From Fimenecus sp045613065 (lineage in GTDB: Bacteria; Bacillota; Clostridia; Oscillospirales; Acutalibacteraceae), in the NCBI GenBank assembly GCA_045613065.1, contig JAZLAH010000012.1, forward strand, positions 1 to 49,073: a stretch of 49,073 nucleotides of DNA, given 5' to 3'. Shown here one piece after another: positions 27,236 through 36,400 of the stretch (the stretch's first letter is position 1; the number at the start of each line of letters is the position of its first letter). The notes under the pieces are model-generated. The model worked only from the letters and a program-made list of their open reading frames with translations. It searched no databases and was not told the DNA's origin. The position numbers were made by a program, and so were the translations under genes.

Positions 27236-27931
27236 ATGAAAAACTTAAAAAAGGTTTTGCCTATACTTCTTGTATTGATATTGATTCTTGTTGGTGGTTG
27301 CACAGGTAATTCTGATGATAATAGTGGAAACGATGATGGAATAAGCATGTTTCACGAACAAGAATTTCCAATGATACTCAGTAAAGATATAGAAATTACA
27401 AAAGCATTTCTTTATAGCGGTGAATTTCCTGAAAATGGAAGTTTTAAAGCTGAGAATGATGTTTTTGCATTAAAGGTTATCAATAATTCTCAAAAGGATA
27501 TTCAGCTTGTAAGAATTTATGTTGTTACAGATCTGAAAGAATATTTTTTTGAAATAACAACACTTCCATCTAAAAAAGCTGTGACTGTTTTTGAGAAGAA
27601 TGCACAGTCAATTTCTGAAAATGAAAAAATCCTTGAAGTAAGAGAAGAAAATAAGATTTTCTTTGAAAATAAACTTTCTCTTTGTACAGATGAATTTGAA
27701 CTTACACAAATTAATAAAATTTTTAATATTAAGAACATTTCATCAAAGGATGTTTCATCGGATGTTTATGTGTATTTTAAGAGAATCGATGCTAATGGAG
27801 ATTATTTTGGAGGAATTACATTTCGTTCAAATGCAGGTGGATTAAAAGCAGGTGAATTAAAACAAATATCTGCTCCTCATTTTATTAAGGAAAACAGTGA
27901 GGTGCTTTTTGTAGATTATGCAAAGTCGTAA
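27236..27931 (+). CDS. Lipoprotein of the peptide-modification unit 1
   Basis: A 231-aa protein with a lipoprotein signal (MKNLKKVLPILLVLILILVGGC; lipobox VGGC) and an acidic, Ser/Asn-rich linker after the Cys. The rest looks like two beta-rich, FxxLxVxN-type domains (ALKVINNSQKDIQLVRIYVV; FNIKNISSKDVSSDVYVYF). ATG 27236 is set by AAAGGAG 5 nt upstream. Its homologue in unit 2 (38654) shares the NISxxDxxSDxxxY and GLxAG blocks but has a membrane anchor without the lipobox Cys. The gene overlaps the kinase-like gene by 14 bp. I do not recognise a family; a membrane-tethered chaperone, immunity or docking role for the peptide or giant protein is inference only. Confidence 0.8.
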   Translation: MKNLKKVLPILLVLILILVGGCTGNSDDNSGNDDGISMFHEQEFPMILSKDIEITKAFLYSGEFPENGSFKAENDVFALKVINNSQKDIQLVRIYVVTDLKEYFFEITTLPSKKAVTVFEKNAQSISENEKILEVREENKIFFENKLSLCTDEFELTQINKIFNIKNISSKDVSSDVYVYFKRIDANGDYFGGITFRSNAGGLKAGELKQISAPHFIKENSEVLFVDYAKS

Positions 27932-28754
27932 ATATATTTTCTGTGGATGTTCAGTCGAATTGCAAAGTGAAGAATATATTCATCCTGAGTCAGAATTTTC
28001 AAAATTTCTGTCCGATTTTTCTAAACCAGACTATAAAATTCGTGTGATAAGAACTGATAGTTTGCCACCTAAAGATGGACAACTTGTTTTCAATTCTGAC
28101 AGAAAAAATATATATTCCAATGAAAATGTAACGGTATATACCACATATTTTAATTCTAAACTTCATAAATATGTGGATTATGCATGCAAGATAAATAATT
28201 CTGAACTGTATATTAATTATCCTGATGAGTTGCGTGAAGTTACCATTTTTGAGAGTCTTGATTTACCTTCAATGCTTTTGGAAAAAGGTATTGGAATAAT
28301 ACACTGTTCCTTTATTGACTATAACGGGAAAGCAATTCTTTTTGTAGGTGACAAACAGGTGGGAAAATCTACACAGGCGTCCTTATGGAACGAATATGCA
28401 AACGCTGAAATAATAAATGGTGATCGTGCTGCTGTCTATTTTGAAAACGGTGAGTTATATGCAGAAGGAATTCCTTTCTGTGGGACATCAAAAATATGTA
28501 AAAACAAAAAACTCCCAGTGAAAGCACTTGTTTGCTTATCAAAGGGAACTGAAAATAGAGTTAAAATGTTATCTGCCATTGAAAGTTTTATGAGAATTAT
28601 AGGAAAATTCACATATAATAGGACTAAGGAATATGTTGATTTGGTGTCTCATATTGTTGGAAAAATAGTAGAAACTACGCCAGTTTATGATTATTCTTGT
28701 CTTAAAGATGAAAGTGCAGTAACGTTTTTAAAAGAAAAGTTATGGAAAGAATAG
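27918..28754 (+). CDS. HPr kinase/PEPCK-like P-loop protein, unit 1
   Basis: A 278-aa protein whose central part carries a Walker A loop, GDKQVGKST (residues 144-152), flanked by an IIHCSFIDYNGKAILF strand and a downstream NGDR (167-170), as in the HPr-kinase/PEP-carboxykinase-like proteins of peptide clusters. Lasso-peptide enzymes of this type (PadeK, ThcoK) phosphorylate the C-terminal serine of their precursor; SynChlorMet-type clusters also have such a protein beside PqqD and radical-SAM genes. The precursor here ends in a conserved Ser, so C-terminal Ser phosphorylation is a specific hypothesis. The N-terminal ~115 residues are not recognised. The gene overlaps its neighbours by 14 and 13 bp. 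Confidence 0.78.
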   Translation: MQSRKYIFCGCSVELQSEEYIHPESEFSKFLSDFSKPDYKIRVIRTDSLPPKDGQLVFNSDRKNIYSNENVTVYTTYFNSKLHKYVDYACKINNSELYINYPDELREVTIFESLDLPSMLLEKGIGIIHCSFIDYNGKAILFVGDKQVGKSTQASLWNEYANAEIINGDRAAVYFENGELYAEGIPFCGTSKICKNKKLPVKALVCLSKGTENRVKMLSAIESFMRIIGKFTYNRTKEYVDLVSHIVGKIVETTPVYDYSCLKDESAVTFLKEKLWKE

Positions 28755-29896
28755 CTATGAATAAGGAAAAGAATTTTAACAATACAACATCTGCTGAACC
28801 TGTGATTTCTACATATTTGCATCAAAAAGCAAGAGAAAAGGGTATATCTGTTTCAGGAACTTTTGAACTTACATCAAGATGTAATTTTAATTGCAAAATG
28901 TGTTATGTTCATTCACCTGAATGTAACATAAAAAAAGATGAATTACCTGCAGACTGGTGGATTGAAACAGGTAAACAAGCTGTTAAAGAAGGAATGATAT
29001 TTCTTCTTTTAACAGGTGGTGAACCACTTATTAGAGATGATTTTCCATATATTTATACTGAATTAAGAAAATTAGGGCTTGTTATTTCAATCAATACCAA
29101 TGGATATCTTTTAAGTGGAAAAATAGCGGAACTTTTTGAAAAAAATCCGCCTAACAGACTTAATATTTCTTTGTATGGTTCAAACGATGATACTTATGAA
29201 AAAATGACAGGTGTAAGAGGATTTTCAACTGTGATTAAGAATATTGAACATATGCGTTCAATAGGCGTTGATGTGCGACTTAATTGTAGTCTTACTAAAG
29301 ATAACTATGAGGATATGGAAGGCATCTTTAATGTTGCAAATCATCTTAATCTTCACATTAAAACAACACCATATATGTATCCACAATTAAGGTCAGGAAA
29401 AGCCATTGGTGAAAACGACTATCGTCTTGACCCTGTGGAGGCTGCAAAATGTCGTGTAGGCTGGTCTCTTTTAAAATACTCTCCTGAGGAGTTCGTAAGT
29501 CGTGCAGAGGGTATGAAAAAGGGCATTGATATGTTTGAAAAAGAATGTGTTGAAGAGGTGGAACCAGGAAAAGTTCGTTGTCGAGCAGGAAGAACAAGCA
29601 TCTGGATTAATAAGAAAGGTGAAATGTCGCTTTGTGGTATAATCGATAAATCCTTTGACATAGATGTATTAGGCTTTTCTGAAGCTTGGAAACAAGTTAA
29701 AGAATATACATCATCAATAACTCTGCCAATAAAGTGTCAAACTTGTAAATATCGCCATTTTTGCAATGTATGTGCAGCAGTTTGTTATACTGAAACAGGA
29801 GATTTTTCAGGTGTTCCTGATTATGTGTGTCGTTTCAGTGCAGAAACAGCAAGAATCACTCAACTTGAGGCAGAAAGGCTTGATGGGATTCAATAA
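28742..29896 (+). CDS. Radical SAM/SPASM peptide maturase, unit 1
   Basis: A 384-aa radical-SAM enzyme. The cluster motif is CNFNCKMC (Cys47, 51, 54) after SGTFELTSR, then LLTGGEPLIRDDF and the core barrel. The C-terminal SPASM region has eight Cys (VRCRAGR, SLCGII, KCQTCKYRHFCNVCAAVC, YVCRF) for auxiliary 4Fe-4S clusters. Such enzymes make thioether or carbon-carbon crosslinks in precursor peptides. ATG 28742 overlaps the kinase-like gene; ATG 28757 is the alternative. It is very similar to the unit 2 maturase at 40115. No separate intact RRE protein follows in unit 1, only a relic at 29911, so it may rely on the unit 2 PqqD-like protein. Confidence 0.9.
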   Translation: MERIAMNKEKNFNNTTSAEPVISTYLHQKAREKGISVSGTFELTSRCNFNCKMCYVHSPECNIKKDELPADWWIETGKQAVKEGMIFLLLTGGEPLIRDDFPYIYTELRKLGLVISINTNGYLLSGKIAELFEKNPPNRLNISLYGSNDDTYEKMTGVRGFSTVIKNIEHMRSIGVDVRLNCSLTKDNYEDMEGIFNVANHLNLHIKTTPYMYPQLRSGKAIGENDYRLDPVEAAKCRVGWSLLKYSPEEFVSRAEGMKKGIDMFEKECVEEVEPGKVRCRAGRTSIWINKKGEMSLCGIIDKSFDIDVLGFSEAWKQVKEYTSSITLPIKCQTCKYRHFCNVCAAVCYTETGDFSGVPDYVCRFSAETARITQLEAERLDGIQ

Positions 29897-29910
29897 GTAA
29901 CGGCGTATAA

Positions 29911-30015
29911 AAAGAAGAACTTGTTTCCGTTCTTATAAAACAATATGGAATTGATAGTAAAACTGCTTCGAAAGTCGTAATCGAATTCATAGAAAATTGT
30001 ATGATTTTGGAATAG
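29911..30015 (+). pseudogene. C-terminal relic of a PqqD-like gene, unit 1
   Basis: Immediately after the radical-SAM gene, one frame reads EELVSVLIKQYGIDSK then TASKVVIEFIENCMILE and a stop. This aligns with the end of the unit 2 PqqD-like protein (QELADKLYDEYDVTKE ... FVDVLVKLDIID). A stop codon lies directly upstream in frame (29908-29910) and there is no start or ribosome binding site, so only about 34 codons of a ~90-codon gene remain. Unit 1 therefore once had its own peptide-recognition protein. Confidence 0.75.
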
Positions 30016-30070
30016 TTGAGTGAATTATTTCAAAAATTAATAACAGTATTACCAATCACAAAATGAAATA

Positions 30071-30109
30071 CCTCAAATTGTATTTCCCGTACAATTTGAG
30101 GCGTTTTTT
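30071..30109 (+). terminator. Rho-independent terminator of unit 1
   Basis: A perfect 12-bp stem CCTCAAATTGTA / TACAATTTGAGG with a TTTCCCG loop, followed by CG and six T. It ends the first tandem unit. Confidence 0.92.
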
Positions 30110-30122
30110 ATAGTTAAAAAAG

Positions 30123-30157
30123 ATACCACTATCAACATAAATTGCTGATAGTGGTAT
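30123..30157. repeat. Intergenic palindromic repeat B, copy 2
   Basis: A perfect 12-bp stem ATACCACTATCA / TGATAGTGGTAT around ACATAAATTGC. A ~50-bp linker similar to 45068-45117 leads into repeat A at 30209. Confidence 0.9.
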
Positions 30158-30208
30158 TTGATTTGGCATTGATTACGCAATTTAATACAATTCGTCGTTT
30201 TGGGAGTG

Positions 30209-30248
30209 GCGTTGCAAGAGGGGAGTACTTATTTCCCAAATGCAACGC
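30209..30248. repeat. Intergenic palindromic repeat A, copy 3
   Basis: Stem GCGTTGCA / TGCAACGC with the GAGGGG...TTCCC interior and a following six-T run. With the PqqD relic, the terminator, repeat B and the promoter at 30393 it fills the 574-bp gap between the two tandem units. Confidence 0.9.
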
Positions 30249-30392
30249 TTTTTTCTGTGTTGTTAATAATATGGTTTTGTGATAAAGTAACAAGGATAAT
30301 TTAAAATTTATCTTAAAGATAAGATGATTAAAAATATTGTGCACTTTTGCAAAGAAATGTTGATTTAAGGACTGAATTTTTTTTATTTTTGT

Positions 30393-30421
30393 TTGACTTA
30401 TAAGTCGAAATTTGGTATAAT
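30393..30421 (+). promoter_or_regulatory. Promoter of tandem unit 2 with embedded palindrome
   Basis: TTGACT (30393-30398), a 17-nt spacer and TATAAT (30416-30421). A perfect palindrome GACTTATAAGTC (30395-30406) overlaps the -35 element, the place of a repressor or activator site. The unit 1 promoter lacks it. Confidence 0.75.
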
Positions 30422-30470
30422 TAGCTTGGGAATTTATGCGTTGATGTGTATATATTTTGGAGGGAGTTAA

Positions 30471-33400
30471 ATGAAGACTACAAGGAAGATTTTGGCTGTT
30501 TTGATTTGTGTAATAATGCTTGCAACAAGTATGTTTAATGAGGGCTGGCTCGCATTATTTAATTCAATCAGGGCTTCTGCTATGGCAGGTCACGAACAGA
30601 ACTATGATGACACACGTCTTGAACTTAATTTCAATAAGGGCTGGCTTTTTTCATTTAGCGAGGATGAAGCATCATATATGAAAGGATTTGATGATTCCGA
30701 CTGGGAAAAGGTGGACTTGCCTCACGATTTCAGCATGAGTCAGGAATTCACAACCGAAGGAGCAGAAGCAGAAAGCGGACATCTCCCTGGTGGTACAGGT
30801 TGGTACAGAAAATGGTTTAACCTTTACGAATATTATACAGGTGAACATGTATTCCTTAATTTTGATGGTGCATATCAGCATACTTATGTATATGTGAATG
30901 GTAAATATGTTGGTGAAAACCATTATGGATACAATAGCTTTTCTTTTGAAATTTCAGATTATATTACATGGTCAAATTCTTCAAAGAACCTGATTGCTGT
31001 AAAGGTAGTTAATGATGTTCCTAATAGTCGTTGGTATTCAGGCTCAGGTATTTACAGGGATGTTTCACTTTCTATTGCGGGTCCTGTACATGTTTCTCTT
31101 TATGGTCCACGTTTGACAACTCCTAATATTCAAAATGGTGGCGGTGAAGTTGAGGCAATAATTAAATTTCATAACGATACCGCTATCTCAAAAAAAGTTT
31201 CTATTGAAGCAACCATTCTTGATGATAAGCATAATCCTATAAGTAGTACTGTTAAATCAAATCTGATTACCATACCTGCAGAAAAGGAGCAAGAAGTAGT
31301 TCTCTCACCAAGTATAGATTCCCCTGAATTGTGGACACTGGATAATCCTACACTGTATAAATTAAAGACGGTTGTAAGAGGTGAAAGTGGCGAACTTATT
31401 GACGAATACCATACAACATTTGGTTATCGTTATATAGAATGGGACAGAGACGGTGGCTTTAAGCTTAATGGTGAATATATAAAGCTTAAAGGTGTTTGTC
31501 TTCATCATGACCAGGGTGCACTTGGTACAGTACAGGAATATGAAGCAATATATCGTCAGCTTGTAACACTTAAAGAAATGGGTTGCAACGCAATTCGTAC
31601 CTCACACAATAGCACATCCAAAACTGTTATTGATATTTGTAATGAACTTGGTATTCTTGTTGTTGAAGAGTTTTTTGACGGATGGGATGCTTCAAAAAAC
31701 TACAACTCTAACGATTTCAGTAAATACTTCCTTGAAACATTAGATGAATCAAATAAAGCTATTGGTGCTAATGGTCAAAAGTGGTATGAGTATGTTATTA
31801 AGCACACCATTCTTCGTGATGAACACGACCCTTGTGTTATTGCATGGGATGTAGGTAATGAGCTTGGCAATATTACAGAAGGTGAATCTACAGAAAACTA
31901 TGCCGAAATAGCTGAATCAATAGATAATCTTATTGGTGAACTTGACCCATCAAGAGCTATTTTCCACGGTAATAACAGACCATTTGATTCCACAATGACT
32001 ATGATTGATGAGAAAATGGATGTTATCGGTGGTAATTATACGCCTGATGGTTGGGCTTATGTTATGACTGACCCAACGGACCCAAGGTCTCAGAAGCCTT
32101 TCATTGCGACAGAAGCAGCATCTGCACTTACAAGCCGTGGTGTGTATTACACAATGGGACAAGACGATGAAAATAAACAGTGTACTTCATATGATACATG
32201 GGCTGTGAGCTGGGGTAACGAAGCTGCTGAAGCGTGGCATGCTGTTATAACAAACGACTGGTTCTCAGGTGAATTTATATGGACGGGTTTTGACTACATT
32301 GGTGAGCCTACTCCTTGGCTTGACGGTGTGCCTGTAAGCGAAGATGCAACTCCTAACTCGTCATATTTTGGTGTTGTTGATACAGCTGGCTTTGAAAAAG
32401 ATTCTTACTATCTTTACAGAAGCTTGTGGAATGAAGAAAGTACAACACTTCACCTTGTTCCAGGTTCCTGGAATCAGGAAAATCTTCTTGTTAATAATGG
32501 TTATGTAAATGTTGCTGTTTACAGTAACGCAAAAAAAATAGAACTTATTATCAATGGTCAGGTTATTGCAACTGCAGTTTCCAGTGTTGTTACAACACCT
32601 GCAGGTTACACATACAAAACATGGACAGAAAGTATAACAGATGCTTCCAAGTGTTCAATAGGGAATTTCTATACAGGCAATGGTGCAGACTTTTATCCTC
32701 AGTTTAGTGTGAAATATGAAGAAGGTACACTTTCTGTTAAAGCTTATGATGAAAATAATAATGAAATCACAGATACTGTGGGTTCAACAAAATCTGTAAC
32801 AGGTACTGCAACACAGATTGCTACAAGTGTATGGCAGAACAGAGATACTTTTGTTGCAGACGGAACAGACTATATTTATGTTGAATTTGAAGCGAGAGAT
32901 GCCGATGGTAATTTTATGAATGATTACAACGGTACTCTTAATGTGAAAGTTGACGATTCATCTGCAAGATATGCAAAAATTGTGGGTGTTGATAATGGTA
33001 ATCCTGCAACAACAGAAAAATTCCAGCAATCATCTGTGCTTATATCTGATTCCGAGGCAAAAATACAGATGTTTAATGGTAAAGCTCTTGTAATTCTCCG
33101 AACAACAGACGAAGAGGGTACAATTAACATTACTGCTAATGCATCAGATGGTTCAACTTCCTTTGCAACAGACGGTGTTACCGTTACAAGTGTTACTGAA
33201 TCAGGTATCAGACTTACAGACGAGTTTGATGAAGTTGTCAGACAGAGTGGCGGTAAGTATGAGGTTACTCTATACGATGAATTCGAAGTTGTTAAATACC
33301 ATATAAACAACCTTGAAAAACCTGAAAATGGTGGTAATACAGGTGGTTCAGGTGATTCAGGAAACGCAGACCCAAATACTTCATATCAGATTTTCTTGGC

Positions 33401-36400
33401 TGATACATCAAATACTAGTGGTTGCGTGCCGAATGGTGATTATGTAATCAACAGTAAAAACTATATAATGGCAGGTAAGACGCTCGACGGTTGGGCTGTA
33501 GTTGCAGATACAACTATTAATAATCCTGTCTGGGCATCAACGGATGTAGCTTATACCTATGAAGAGTTTGATACGAATGCCGATAATGTATTTACATTTA
33601 CTCACCAGGGTGGAAATAAATACTATATTCAGAATAAGAACACAGGCGAATATCTTAACAGAAACGATTATATGTTGGTTTTAGGCTCAGAACGTCAGGA
33701 ATTTACTGTGACAGCAAATGCTGACGGGTCAATTATGATTTATTCTGAAACAGCATACCCGACATATTATGCTGCTCAGCAATGGGGATATTTTGAATTC
33801 ATTGCTTCTGCAAACGAACAAACTGCAATGTGGTTATATTCAGCACCTGCTTCTTCATCTCCATCAACTCCGGATGATTCTGTTGCATATGCAATTCACC
33901 TTGCTGATACATCTAATGCAATAAGCGGTGATTATGTAATCAATAATCAGAATATTGTAATGACAACGGGAATGTTTGAAGATTGGTGTATTAATGCAAG
34001 CTTTGATGTTCAGAATGCGGTTAATGCATCAGGAAATTCTGCATACCCTTATGAAAAATTCAATACAAGCGATTCAAACATATTCACATTTACTCATATT
34101 GGTGGTAATGAATACTATATTCAAAATAAGAGTACCGGAAAGTATGTTCAAATTGGAAACTATTATAACGGATACTCTGATACACCACAGGTGGTAAATA
34201 TTGATGTAACCGATGATGGTGCACTCCTTATTTATTCAGGTGATTTTTACCTTACTCACAGTACAGGTGCGGACCATTTCTATGCCGAGGACAAACAGTG
34301 GATACCGGATGTAAAAACGGATGCACGTGCAAAGTTGTGGTTGTATTCAAAACAACAATTTGCTTCATCCGAAAAAACCGACCTATACAATGCGTTGCTT
34401 ACAGGTGTGTCTGAAGATTATTCAATCTATACAAGAGCAAGCTTTGAAGAATTACTCGGATGTCTTGAAGAGGGAGTAAAGGTGTATTCTAATGAAAATT
34501 CTTCAACAGCAGATTATGTAACTGCAACTGAAGCTATATATGCAGCTATTGATGCTCTTGAAATGGACATCAAGAAAATTGATGGAACACTTTTCAAGTA
34601 TGGCTACAGTAATGTAAACGGTACACCTGATTATTCAGCTGGTGGTCTGCTGATGAACAATATTTCTATTGAGCAGATGAAAAATGCAATTCTGGCTGAT
34701 CGTAATCTTGTGAGTCAAATTAAAGAAATCATTGGATATGATACACGAGTGTGGGCTGATGGATATGCAGATGCAACTCTTGAAGGTGTTGCTGAAGCAT
34801 ATGCAAGAATTTATACATTGCAATTTACCGGTGTTCCATATAATGGTTCAAGCGATAGAAATGCAGCATCTAACTTCCAGTCTCTTGAATATTGTACATG
34901 GCCTACAGTTTCTCTTTGGAATGTGTGGACGAAGGATAATACTCATGGTGCAAATGACCCTGTGATTGACAATTCTCCTGTACATGATGGAGCTTCTGTT
35001 CAGGGACTTGCAGGTTCAACATTGGATAATGGTGTTGTTACATCTCATTCAGCTTATAACGAACCTTTATCTTATGCAAACGACGGTCCGGGCAGTGACA
35101 TTTATGATGTTACAAACTATACATACGGCTTTGATACAGGTGTATCTTACGAAACAGTAACACTTGATTACCTTAGTGGAATCAGCGTGTACTTCCCTGA
35201 TTTGTTCTCTCGTGAGAACCTTGATGCTAATGGTAATGTTACAACTGCCACAACAGGTGAGTTTGCAAAGTATTACTGGGACGCAGAGTTCCCTATATTC
35301 ATTAGTACAGATGAATATGGTGTAAATACTTATCATTTTGATAGTAAAGATACTACACACCTTGTTCAGTCTTCATTTGATGACAGCAACCATAAGGTTG
35401 AAATGGAACTCAACGATGTTGGAAACTGGAGTGCTAACGGTCCAAATTCAGGCTCAGGTTTCTTCCCGTTTAACTATAAGCAGGGAACAACCAATTATTC
35501 CGGTGAAGATGCAATTTATCACTATGGCTTTACATTTGAACACGATTTCTATATTCCAAAGGGTGGTAAACACGCTAACGGGGAAGATGTTGTATTCAAT
35601 TTCTCAGGTGACGATGATGTTTACGTTTACATTGATGGTGTTCTTGTGCTTGATAATGGTGGTCTTCATGGTGCTCGAGGGGTAACAATCAACTTTACAA
35701 ATTGTACAATTAATTATCAGTATGTAATGGATGTTGCTGACGGACAACTTAAGGGTGATGAGTACGAATATACATACTCATACAGTAAATTGGTTGAAGA
35801 AGACCCTGAGGCAGCAACATATAATGCTGACACTGTTGCAGCACTGAATAAACTTCATGAAGTGATAACTGATGGTCGAGTTCATACACTTAATTTCTTC
35901 TATCTTGAAAGAGGTGCATCTGACTCTAACTGTCGTATGTCATTTAACCTTTCAGAAACATCCAATGAAGTAAAAATCGTTGACCAGACTCTTACTCTTG
36001 ATTATGGTCTTCCTGTTGAATACGATATCACTGATAATAATAATTTTTCACAAGAGGCTCTTGATAAAGATGTAAAAGTTGAATATGTTGGTATTTGTGC
36101 AGTTAATGAAGAGGTTGACTCCACATATACATTTGAATTACCTGAAATTATTGTTCCGTTTGAACCAGGTGTTACTTATACAATTGACGGTATGAAATAC
36201 GGAACCTGCACAATTGATAAGGACGGTAATACGTCATATACTCTGACATCTACGAATATGACAGAGGCCGAACACTTCTATGTGTGTGCAAAAATCACAG
36301 GTGACCCTACATATGCAGAGGATGTTGTGTACTATCAGATTGAAAAAACAACCTTTGTTCCTGCAACTACAATTTATTACGAGGATGAATTTGAAACAAT

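Noticed and set aside
30132..30344. A 70-aa minus-strand reading frame in the gap between the tandem units
   Set aside because: It runs through repeats B and A and has no ribosome binding site or recognisable motif.
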